Below, piece after piece: positions 55,801 through 64,000 of a stretch of 64,000 nt of DNA (the first letter of the stretch is position 1; every line of letters begins with the position of its first letter). A program made the position numbers and the translations under genes. This DNA is from Rhynchonema sp. JSB1_4. Lineage: Eukaryota > Nematoda > Chromadorea > Monhysterida > Xyalidae. The notes under the pieces were generated by a model. That model was given only the letters and a program-made list of their open reading frames with translations. It did not search any database and had not been told where the DNA came from. The DNA is taken from the NCBI GenBank assembly GCA_030248065.1, contig JASAMV010004253.1, positions 32,938 to 96,937 on the forward strand, read 5' to 3'.

Positions 55801-58800
55801 GCGATTTTTGACTTTTCGACCGGGCCGGGCCGGGCCGAAGGTTCCGGCTCGGTCCGGCAGTGTATGTCAGAAATTCAAGCCAAAAACTCGCACTTCAAGC
55901 ATAATTTTAAAAATTTGCGCTTCGCGCATGGTTCATGATCATATTACCCCAGCGTAGTTCCTGGTCCGGCGGGGAAATTAGTGTACCTCCCTACTTTTTC
56001 GGAGGGGAAATTAGTGTACCTCCCTGGCTGGGGGTGGGGAGGAAGGGGGGAAGACCCAAAATCATGGAAAAGTCACTTTTTGAGGTAGAAAATTTGGCCT
56101 ATTTTTTCCCTTTCTGGAAAAAATATCATAAAAAGGGTATTTTGGCGACTTTTGAGAACATTGACCTAAAAATCACACATTTTAGGTATACTGGCATTAC
56201 TTGCGGGCCGGAAAAAAACCGTTTTTTTCCGGAAAAAAAAACCGAAAAAAACCGTTTTTTTCCGAGGCCCGGAAAAATACGTTTTTATTTTTCCGGAAAT
56301 TTTTCCATGTGGCAACTTTTGGAAAAAAACGGTTTTTTTCCAAAAATTTCCGAAATATTTTCAAGGGTTACGAAAGGATGTTGTCAAAACTAATGTATAT
56401 CGGTACTAAACAGTTCAAAATGAGCACTTTTTAATCTCCAAGTGCATTTTTAGCATGTTTCAGGCCATTTCCCGACAAAATTTTCTCCAAAATAGGCGTT
56501 TTTGGACCATGGGTATCCTTAAGTACTGGAAAAATATTTGGAAAAAAACGGTTTTTTTTTCGGAAAAAACGGTTTTTTTCCAAAAATATATTTTGCGGAA
56601 AAATACGCAAGTATATACTGGCAGGCGAAAAAAAGCCGGTTTTTTTCCGAAAAAAAAACTGTTTTTTTCCGAGACCCGAATACTTTTCCATTTATTTTTC
56701 CGTGGGTACCTTTTCGGTTTTTGATCGAAAAAATATCGGTGCTTTATTCCAATTTTGCCAAAAAATTGTAATGCAAAACTGATGAGTTTTTCGATTTTGG
56801 TAAATAATTGGCTCGAGCACGAAAATTAACCGACCCAAAATGGGCCAAAAAGCGCGTAAACCAGGCAGTGTAGTTCCTGGGGGGGGGAGCGGGGCCCCCC
56901 TAAGGTACACTAATTTCCCCGACCAAGGTACACTAGTACACTAATTTCCCCTCCGGGTAGACTAATTTCCCCAATTTTTGCCTAAGATGGCAATTTTTAG
57001 GCCTAAAATGGGCATTTTTAGGCCTAAAATGCGTGATTTTTAGGTCAATGTTCTCAAAAGTCGCCAAAATACCCTTTTCATGAATAATTTTTTCCAAAAA
57101 GGGGCAAAAATAGGTCAAATTTTCTACCTCAAAAAGTGACTTTTTCCCGATTTTGGGTCTTCCCCCCTCCCCCCCAGGAAGGTACACTAATTTCCCCTCC
57201 GAAAAAGTAGGTCGGTACACTAATTTCCCCGCCGGACCAGGAACCAGTGATGTGGTTGGGGGGGGGTATGGGGGTTATTACCCCCCCCCCCAACTGCTAG
57301 GTAGCTTTCTTGCTCCGAAACCCATACCCCCCCAAACTGGCTAGCTAGCTTTCTTGCTCCGGTCACCAAGTTAATAAAGTGTTGATTTTAGTGCCAAAAT
57401 GACCATTTTATGGGCCAAAATGGTCAAATTCGGTCAAATTTTCTCACACGAGCACAAAAATACGCATTTTAAGGCTTATTTTAGCATAATTTCGACCAGT
57501 GTAGTTCCTGGTCCGGCGCGGCGGTTAGTGTACCTACCCCTTTTTTCCGTGCGGCGGTTAGTGTACCTCCCTGGGGGGGGGAAGGGGGGGGGGGAAGACC
57601 CAAATTCAGGAAAAAGTCACTTTTTGAGGTAGAAAATTTGACCGATTTTTTGCCCTTTTTGGAAAAAATTCTCCATAAAAAGGGTATTTTGGCGACTTTT
57701 GACAACATTGACCTAAAAATTACCCATTTTAGGCCTAAAAATGCCCATTTTAGGCCTAAAATTGCTTATTTTAGGCAAAAATTGAGGCGGTTAGTGTACC
57801 TGGCGCGGCGGTTAGTGTACTAGTGTACCTTGGTCGCGGCGGTTAGTGTACCTTAGGGGGGGGGGGGACCCCCCCCCCCCCCCCCCAGGAACTACACTGA
57901 TTTCGACCAATTTTTATACCCCTGTTTTTGGCTTCTGGACCAATACCCCCCAAATCGGGGTACCCGGCTAGCTAGCTAGCTTTCTTGCGCCGTACCCCTC
58001 CAGCTAGCTAGCTTTCTTGCTCGGACCAACTACATCACTGCCAGGAACTACACTGAAACCAGGTGTTTTCGACTGACTTCAACACTCTTCAAGAACACCT
58101 TCATCACTTCGAACAAATTTTGCACTGAAATTGTTATATTTTTCGAAATTACGTTCTTAAGTACTGGAAAAATATTTGAAAAAAAACGGTTTTTTTCGGA
58201 AAAAACCGTTTTTTTCCACGAAAAATAAAAAAACGGTTCTTTATGACAGTATATTTTAGGCCTAAAAACGCCCCTTTTAGGCCTAAAAATGGCCATTTTA
58301 GGCAAAAATTGGGGAAATTAGTGTGCCGGAGGGGAAATTAATGTACTAGTGTACCTTGGTTGGGGAAATAGTGTACCTTTAGGGGGGTCCCCCTCCCGGC
58401 CCTCCCCCTCTCCCCAGAAACTACACTGTATTACCCTACCCTTGTAAAGAAATCTTAAGTCCCAATTACGAAGTGTCGATTAATTTTTGCAAAAAAATGA
58501 CATTTTTTGCCATTTTGGACTTTTTCACTTTTAAACCAGGGCCGACTACCCCACCGGGCCAGGCCGGGCCGCGATTTTTGACTCTTCGACCGGGCCGAGC
58601 CGCGGTAACCCGGCCTCCGGCCTGACCTGCCCTTTGATAAACACCGGTGAACGTAAAAGTCTGAAAGAAGCACATGGTAAATAGAGCAAACTAACAGGAT
58701 ACGTCTGACACGAAACCGGCTGCTGCGTCGTGGAAGGATTTCCATAGGACGACAGCTCGTGGCGTTGAATGCCCAAAGTGCTGGCCATTTGAAGAATGCC

Positions 58801-58836
58801 CGATCCACCACCTCCACCGCGACGTCCGCCAGACAT
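52803..58836 (-). CDS. POLR3G: DNA-directed RNA polymerase III subunit RPC7
   Basis: Exons: 58717-58836, 55675-55764, 53675-53771, 53499-53608, 52981-53139, 52803-52892; 666 nt, 221 residues (human POLR3G 223). The N-terminus is Gly/Arg-rich (MSGGRRGGGGGSG), then QPPMDIKPLPI. The centre has FYMPDKQTTKDINRYTDKY and WEPDWTRLPAELRWD, followed by a basic KKRR segment; the C-terminus is the diagnostic acidic tail (DNDYAVSYFDNGEDY, then a run of Asp). RPC7 belongs to the RPC3-RPC6-RPC7 heterotrimer of Pol III that helps open promoters of tRNA and 5S genes. Every exon join keeps phase. The gene is stretched by transposons: intron 1 (2.95 kb) carries a five-deep nest, intron 2 two more insertions, and intron 4 a 288-bp foldback ending 7 bases from a splice site. 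Confidence 0.93.
53205..53492. repeat. Foldback element in RPC7 intron
   Basis: GCAGTCTACGGGAG...AATACCGTAACCCACCG at the left and its reverse complement ending CTCCCGTAGACTGC at the right; arms of about 50 bases. The right end lies 6 bases before the 5' splice site of the exon at 53499-53608 (read on the minus strand). Confidence 0.85.
54504..54904 (+). mobile_element. Short retroposon (SINE or 5'-truncated LINE) with (AAAC)n tail and 14-bp target duplication
   Basis: Flanked by identical ACGGAAAGTAACAC (54490-54503 and 54905-54918). The 3' end reads AATAAACAAACAAACAAA, a simple-repeat tail typical of target-primed retroposition. No reverse transcriptase in the 401 bases. The reverse complement of the left end resembles a tRNA D-arm (TAGTATAGTGGTTAGTACTC), but orientation argues against a tRNA head. 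It lies in RPC7 intron 2. Confidence 0.8.
55272..55420. mobile_element. 149-bp hAT-type MITE with 8-bp target duplication
   Basis: Starts CAGCGTAGTGGCAGGC, ends GCCACTACACTG; identical flanks GTTTCATC (55264-55271, 55421-55428). The interior repeats GGTTGCAAGGTACC three times. Confidence 0.88.
57245..58040. mobile_element. Nest level 4: hAT-type MITE, CAGTGATGTRGTTGG family
   Basis: Starts CAGTGATGTGGTTGGGGG, ends CCAACTACATCACTG; identical flanks CCAGGAAC (57237-57244, 58041-58048), which is part of the terminal repeat of level 3. Own length about 385 bases. Confidence 0.92.
57497..57899. mobile_element. Nest level 5: hAT-type MITE, CAGTGTAGTTCCTGG family (intact)
   Basis: Starts CAGTGTAGTTCCTGGTCCGG, ends CCAGGAACTACACTG; identical flanks ATTTCGAC (57489-57496, 57900-57907). 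403 bases, uninterrupted, the youngest layer. Same family as levels 1 and 3. Confidence 0.93.
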
Positions 58837-60257
58837 TTTGAAAGTAAGATAAGGTAATGAGCCTCCTATTTATCCGTCAATTTGGTTTTCCAATTTGTGT
58901 GTGCTTTGCTTTTTACATGTTCCGCTTCCGGAATCGAATCGAAATGCTAAATTCTTTTTTATGTTGGTAGCTTGTGGTTGTGGGCGAGACGAGATTGAAA
59001 GTCGGTGATTGGTCTGTTGGATGCACTTGAGGATGCGGACCACACCACTTAAAGTGCAAGGGACATAATTCATATTTGGAAAATGGGACCATTTTTTGTC
59101 GCTGGAACTGAAAGCCGCAATCAAGGTGACCATCCTTCAAAAAGAAGTACCGTCGAAAAGTGTCAAATGAACTGTCAAAAAGTGTGCCAAAGGTGCACCT
59201 CTGGGAGTATAAGCACCAACTGATCTAGCCGCCCCCCAGACATGATTTTCAGGCATCGTACGGAAGCAGCACTTCACCGAACGAACGAAGTTGGAAAATC
59301 GATGTTGCACGATATGATCGTCACACCGACGGAGTGAGTTGAAAAATCATAAGTCCTTCAAAAAGGCTCATTTCGCGATTCTGAAACCGGTTCTGGAACC
59401 GGTCAAATTTGCCGTATTGGTTTATGTTTCATTGAAGTGCACCAGTGTCGGTGTCCACTCGTAGAGGTCGATACCTTTGGTGGACCACCTTCTGTTGCGT
59501 CCCCAATGTAAATATTGCAGATTGCAAATATGAATTATGTCCCTTGCACTTTAACTGGCGGGGCGGCCCGCCCATGTCCGGAATCCTGGGTTCCAAAGAG
59601 TGACAAAACAATGGGAGCTTTATTTGCAGAGCTTTCTCAACGAATACTGACCAAATCTTGAACTGTTTTAAGGCCAAAGCTGGAACACTGTTTTTTCTCT
59701 CGGTGGTAACTGTAGTTGCAAGTGGAAAAAACCGTTTTTTCCTGAAAAAAACGAAAAGAACCGTTTTTTCCAGAGGCCAAAATAACGAACCGATATTTTT
59801 CCCAGGAATGGAAAACATCGGAAATTTTTTGAAAAAATTTTCCAAGAAAAACTTGGAGAGTCGCGAGGTCGGTTTCTCAAATCGTGCAAAAACACCATTT
59901 TTCATGTTTTAGTCGACTTGTCCAGCGTCTTTTCCTTACGAAGCAATTTTAGACCACATTTGTCCTAAAAGTACCCTATTTGAACTGGCGACCAACTTTT
60001 GGCCTGAAAAAACGTTTTTTCCGGTAAAGACATTTTTCGGGGAAAATTGCAACCATAATTTTAAAATCACGGAAAATGCGGACGTTAGAGCACGTTGCTG
60101 ACCTGCCTCCGAAACATTACATACAGCTTATCGAGCACACACACACACTTCAGCCAAACGCACGTACGCCGAATTCTTGTGTTGAATGGATTTCTTTCAG
60201 CGAAATACTTTTATGATAAGCTTGATTTCTCAATGACCATGATGTGAACCTACGACG
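58837..60257. other. Region between divergent RPC7 and MATH-BTB genes
   Basis: Shared upstream region of two divergently transcribed genes. Contains a TTAA-flanked MITE (59053-59550) and GGAAAAAACCG-type words (about 59725-60040) resembling nest level 2. No coding exon recognised. Confidence 0.55.
59053..59550. mobile_element. TTAA-flanked piggyBac-type MITE
   Basis: Left end AGTGCAAGGGACATAATTCA, right end its reverse complement (TGAATTATGTCCCTTGCACT), TTAA on both sides (59049-59052, 59551-59554). About 498 bases; no transposase. Confidence 0.88.
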
Positions 60258-61907
60258 ATGAGTGATCGTGAGAAGCCGTCCAGCCTTCGAGAACTGACTC
60301 GTGCTCATTCTGATTCGGACATGGCGTGCGGCAGTGCCAACGCGGACACCGAAGATCAGCGAACAGAACCCGGTGGAGCAAACGAGTCCACTGAAACGGT
60401 GATGACGTTGTCGGAAAACAATTCTGGCCTGTCGGCTGTGACCATGTCATGCGGACCATCAAATCCACCAGCTAGCGCGATGTTGGGATCAGGGCCGTTG
60501 TCAGGAGGACTTTTCGGAGGTGCAGCTATCTTTCCTTTTTATTAACTGGTAAACAGCCTGGCGGTAGTTTATCGTCACAACATTATTGCAGAAGCGAAAG
60601 CCGAAGGCACAATCAAGCTGGTCATTCCCAATCTGAGCAGCGTTCGTCACAAGGTCACGACGTCGTTTCACACGATCGCAAATTTGCCATGGTAGGTGAA
60701 CTAATGAGCAGCAAAACGATTAAATAAACGTCGGACAATTAAATTTATTGTTGCAGGAGACTCGCCGCAAAGACTGAATGCAGTAAGCGCACGAATAACG
60801 TCAAGTTCTTCAGTGTTTACATTGATTGCAATCCGGACTCCGAATCGACACTCTGGTCATGCGAAGCCGTGGTTGAATTCAGACTAATGAGCCAAAGCGG
60901 TGAAGATGAACACTTCTCCCGTCATTTCACGAATAAATTCAATTTCAACAGCAACAACTGGGGATTTCCGTCGTTTATGGAATGGATTGTTAGTTCTTCG
61001 TGTTATTCAGGTTAATATCATGTCTGTTTTTGACGTTCAATTTTCCATTTCAACCTTGTCCGTTTATTCAGGAGATTTTGGAGCCCAGTCGTGGATTCAT
61101 CAAAAATGACCGCGTGATTGTTGAAGCCCACATTCATGTGCAGAAGACACGAGGAGTTCGGTAAATTTCTGCCGAGACACACGGCCACAAAGTGCCTATT
61201 ATATACTGACTCTGCTGTTCACGCAAGCACTTTACAGGTTGAGCCCGGTGTTTGATTTCTCGCAGCCAATTCCAAATTGTTCAGATGGGGTGCTGGTCAT
61301 CGACGGCGTGCGACTGCACATCAGCAAAGCCGTGAGTTATGTTTTTAACTGCGCTGTCGGAAATTCAAGTAACTTTGCTCCGCTACGTTCATTGCCTTCA
61401 GTATCTGGCGTTGTATTCACCTGTGTTCTCGGCCATGTTCTTTGGCAAATTTCGTGAACGCGAACTTCGCGAAGTACCCGTTGAAGATGTGATCTTGGAG
61501 GAATTTCTGGAACTTCTTCACGTGATATATCCATCGCACAAACCGGTCACAGGTTGGGACGACACATCGAAGTTTTTCAGTATTTGTTTTCATTCAGTTA
61601 GTTTAACCAAAAAATAATTTTCTTTGTAGCCGAGAACGTGGAGTTTCTGCTGGAGCTCGGTGACAAATTCGAAGTGCAATACGTGATGGACGAGTGTGAG
61701 GCGTTCCTAACCAGAGCAGACGATGTGGCGCTGGTCACGAAACTGGTCTGGGCTGATCAGTATGCGTTGGCTAAACTCCAGGACGTATGCGTTCGCACTT
61801 TCAAGACAACACTCGATATTAAGTCACTGAAGGCCACCGAGGAGTACAAAAACTTGTCCGATGCAACTAAAGCTGCCTTGCTTGAGAAGATGTTCAAGCT
61901 TATGTGA
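60258..61907 (+). CDS. bath-42: MATH-BTB (BATH) protein
   Basis: Exons: 60258-60519, 60592-60691, 60757-60988, 61072-61160, 61238-61331, 61402-61552, 61630-61907; 1206 nt, 401 residues. A disordered N-terminus (about 88 residues, Ser/Glu/Gly-rich) precedes a MATH domain (KTECSKRTNNVKFFSVYIDC, FTNKFNFNSNNWGFPSFMEW, GFIKNDRVIVEAHI). Then come a BTB domain (DGVLVIDGVRLHISKA, YSPVFSAMFFGKFRERE, LEEFLELLHVIYPSHKP) and a C-terminal helical part (NVEFLLELGDKFEVQYVMDE, EYKNLSDATKAALLEKMFKL). BATH proteins are substrate adaptors for CUL3 ubiquitin ligase, MATH binding the substrate and BTB binding CUL3. The match over its length is best with C. elegans bath-42 as I remember it; closely related family members cannot be excluded. 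Confidence 0.93.
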
Positions 61908-63089
61908 AATGTGTGATATGTGCTGCAAAGAAACAGAGCATATTGGGACGTGACATGCAACATCTTCTGAAATCTAGCGTAGTTTGCATTTTAGCGCCAG
62001 TTGCAATCATGAATTAATTGTATACACACAATCTCGACTTCAAGTTCTTTCCGTCGAAAAAGTCAGTCGTGAAATGATTGCATTCCTTGCTATATATTTT
62101 GTGTTTGTTGTGTCTTAGTTGTGCCCGTGTCACTCGCTGCTGGATGCTGAAGCTGAACCAATTTTCGTTGCGTTCATGACATGTGTTATAATAACTACAT
62201 ATTATCTTGGTCGCAGACAGAAAAACTTCACCAACTTTGTTTGTCACTGTATAAAACTGCTTCGCTCTGATTTGCGGTAGGCTGTTCGCCCACTTGCACA
62301 TATAATATACCCATATTAGGTCAGCGTAAAGTCGTAAAAACTAAACAGGGATGCGTTGTGCATAACTTTTTTGCATAAAACAACCAGTTTTAAATCAGCC
62401 ACGCCACCGCACATTAGAATACTCATTTATCGCATCGAGTTTGAAATGATCACAAGGGATGTGGAACAATTGTTAAGTGGAAAATGGTCAATCCTTCCAC
62501 ACAGAACGGCAGGGAATGGTTTGTCATGTGAGAACATCCTTTATCTGAACAATTAGACTTTTTACAAAATAACCATGTTCAAGTTCAATTTTGTGAGTCC
62601 AAGCCCTTCCCATTTAGCATAATTTGATAAGGTTTCGTTCAGCCAATGTCATCTTGGTGGGGTACCCGGCAGCCGACATCTGGCAGTACCCGACATCTGA
62701 GAAAGAAAGCCAATAATTCAGGCAATCCGTTGCCGGATCCGCACCAGAGTCGATGTTGAATCTGATCCAAAAAACCTTTCCATGTTCGTGATTATCGACT
62801 ACCACCCTGGTCACCATTTTCAGTTGATTCGGCCAATACAATGAAACTTTATGTGCAAGTTCGTGAAACGCATAACTTCACCTGATGTATACTTTTTGGT
62901 GTGTCCCGAAAATTCGCCACATATAGAAATTTTGTCATAAGCATACTCAGACTTCGCATTTGCGTAACCCTTTTGAGTGTCCCACAGAGTAAAATTTATG
63001 CATTCGCCATGAGCATACCCCTTTCAGTGATGCCCATGAAGGTCAAATACGCAAGATTTGTGAACTCTGAGCCGCCACACCAAACGTGT

Positions 63090-63171
63090 GCTCCCGGAAG
63101 GACTCGAACCTCCGACCTTCCAGCCACCAGGCCTGGACAGCCAGTTGCTCTACCAACTGAGCTACGGGAAC
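63090..63171 (-). tRNA. tRNA-like gene, long central region, anticodon unassigned
   Basis: On the minus strand the acceptor arms GTTCCCG and CGGGAGC pair over seven positions with one G-T, the D-arm is GTAGCTCAGTTGGTAGAGC and the T-arm GGAGGTTCGAGTCCTTC. The anticodon side is long (82 nt in total; GGCTGTCCAGGCC stem-like), so it is either type II, intron-containing, or a tRNA-derived repeat. I cannot fix the anticodon. Confidence 0.5.
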
Positions 63172-63590
63172 GCGGTCTGGCTGCGGCTCAAAGTTGCACT
63201 TCTACCCATGCAACCGTGCAGACACACTGCTTTGCACGCCACACGCCACACGTTGCGCTGGCTAGCAGACTTCCAGTCCACAGATTCCGGCATTTGGAGA
63301 TCAAAGTATTCATTGTTGGTCGTTCATGCAAGAGATTGAAGCTGTTCTGCGTGTCAAAATTTCCCGAATCTTATCCATCTATGACTGAAAACAGCCTTAT
63401 ACACCAGGAATGGCATGGTGGTTATGCTTAGCCACCAGTTGATCATACACATAAATTCACTTTATGTGTGCTTTTGGGCATGCACCGTTGATATGCCTGT
63501 AACGAAGTTTCACTGAATCGATTAATTCCCCACAATTTCTAGCTGCTCACCCTCGTGGCGAATTTTCGGGGCATAAGGAGAAGTGTGCAC

Positions 63591-63725
63591 ATGTCTGGTG
63601 CGAACAACTACAACGAACATTATTATTCGTTCCAATGTCCATTGTGCGGCATGATTCCGAGACGTAACCAACATGAACTTCAACAGGATGCATATGCGAG
63701 GTGGCACCAACAGCTGTATGCGTAA
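63591..63725 (+). CDS. Possible small CxxC zinc-knuckle ORF or last exon
   Basis: The 44-residue frame MSGANNYNEHYYSFQCPLCG... ends at TAA 63723-63725. The frame is open upstream to an acceptor-like TTTCTAG (about 63541), so it may be the last exon of a gene rather than a complete ORF. One CPLCG pair and a His/Gln-rich tail are visible. No family recognised; open frames on the opposite strand overlap it. Confidence 0.22.
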   Translation: MSGANNYNEHYYSFQCPLCGMIPRRNQHELQQDAYARWHQQLYA

Positions 63726-64000
63726 ATACCCCGAATGCGGCGTGATGTTTCAACAACGAAAGTGCATCCAATTGGCATCAGACGTCCTGGGCTCGGTCCA
63801 CAGCAGCGGATTACCTTAACCTTTACACTAACACTAAATAAATAGAAGGGTTTTTATGTTTTTTACTGTACCTTGGCGATTTTTTCTTTTTTTAATACTC
63901 ACGTTCACTTTTTTAGGCTTTCTCCGGATTCTTGTGTAAAGGTCTTTGCGAAAGCGTGCAGATAAAATTTGAAAATTTGAAATCCGGATAATTTTGTCTC

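Larger units (their letters stand above)
56866..58055. mobile_element. Nest level 3: hAT-type MITE, CAGTGTAGTTCCTGG family
   Basis: Starts CAGTGTAGTTCCTGGGGG, ends CCAGGAACTACACTG; identical flanks AAACCAGG (56858-56865, 58056-58063). Own length about 386 bases once level 4 and its duplicated target are removed. Confidence 0.92.
56187..58253. mobile_element. Nest level 2: element with TATACTG ends and GGAAAAAAACCG arrays
   Basis: Inserted in level 1 at ATTTTAGG: TTTTAGG is repeated at 56180-56186 and 58254-58260. Ends TATACTGGCATT and ATGACAGTATA. The interior is full of alternating GGAAAAAAACCG and GTTTTTTTCC words. Own length about 870 bases after removing level 3. Target duplication 7-8 bases, probably hAT. 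Confidence 0.78.
55950..58428. mobile_element. Nest level 1: hAT-type MITE, CAGYGTAGTTCCTGG family
   Basis: Starts CAGCGTAGTTCCTGGTCCGG, ends CCAGAAACTACACTG; identical flanks TATTACCC (55942-55949, 58429-58436). Removing the inner insertion leaves about 405 bases, the size of the other family members. Oldest layer of the nest in RPC7 intron 1. Confidence 0.9.
61908..64000. other. Region after the MATH-BTB gene, to window end
   Basis: Contains a tRNA-like sequence (63090-63171). Minus-strand frames at 62614-62841 and 63547-63771 have mixed composition but no recognised domain or confirmed splice partner; a plus-strand zinc-knuckle-like ORF is listed separately. The remainder is AT-rich and unremarkable. 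Confidence 0.45.

Noticed and set aside
55413..57824. Phe- and Lys-rich frames (FFRKK-type words)
   Set aside because: Translations of GGAAAAAAACCG/GTTTTTTTCC arrays and MITE ends in the nested insertion.
62901..63431. 176-codon plus-strand frame containing RTSDLPATRPGQPVALPTEL
   Set aside because: This peptide is the antisense translation of the tRNA-like sequence at 63090-63171, a common false protein in animal genomes.
1..64000. CRISPR arrays, bacterial operons, rRNA genes, viral genes
   Set aside because: No spaced identical direct repeats, Shine-Dalgarno-type gene starts, rRNA cores or viral replication/structural motifs were seen.

Overview
This window is nuclear DNA from an intron-rich animal, most likely a nematode. 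The evidence is two nematode-style MSP-domain genes, a carboxypeptidase ending in a ShKT domain, a BATH (MATH-BTB) gene closest in my recollection to C. elegans bath-42, an alpha/beta-type syntrophin and small GT-AG introns. No bacterial-type operon or rRNA is present. Species cannot be fixed. All exon joins below were made by hand from splice sites and reading phase. For almost every multi-exon gene the summed exon length is a multiple of three.

Layout. 3.4-10.7 kb (+): secreted M14 carboxypeptidase-like protein with a C-terminal ShKT domain and Gln in place of the catalytic Glu. 12.1-16.2 kb (-): complete mitochondrial aspartate aminotransferase. 16.9-18.3 kb (-): unidentified secreted/membrane protein. 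18.3-22.2 kb: transposon block rich in G runs. 22.2-28.0 kb (-): two tandem MSP-domain/proline-rich paralogs. 28-30.4 kb: more mobile DNA. 30.4-33.7 kb (+): syntrophin. 35.1-37.0 kb (+): ATRAID-like receptor. 37.6-39.0 kb (+): membrane-anchored Smr-domain protein. 40.4-42.2 kb (+): 7TM receptor interrupted by one in-frame TAG. 43.4-47.7 kb: hAT-, TTAA- and mariner-type elements and one small membrane ORF. 47.7-50.6 kb (+): PAM2-motif protein with a degenerate Smr-like C-terminus. 51.1-52.5 kb (-): unidentified conserved protein. 52.8-58.8 kb (-): RNA polymerase III subunit RPC7, whose first intron holds five transposons nested one inside another. 60.3-61.9 kb (+): MATH-BTB protein. 62-64 kb: mostly intergenic, with a tRNA-like sequence.

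The genes do not form one pathway. They are housekeeping (aspartate aminotransferase, Pol III), muscle/membrane scaffold (syntrophin), cuticle or secretory (carboxypeptidase), signalling (7TM, ATRAID) and ubiquitin-ligase adaptor (BATH) functions. The strongest unusual signal is the mobile DNA. Several families can be assigned from exact target-site duplications: 8-bp hAT-type, TTAA piggyBac-type and TA mariner-type, all non-autonomous, and many are near-perfect hairpins inside introns. Protein-level oddities are the predicted pseudo-carboxypeptidase, the interrupted receptor, the PAM2/Smr-like protein and the MSP paralog pair.
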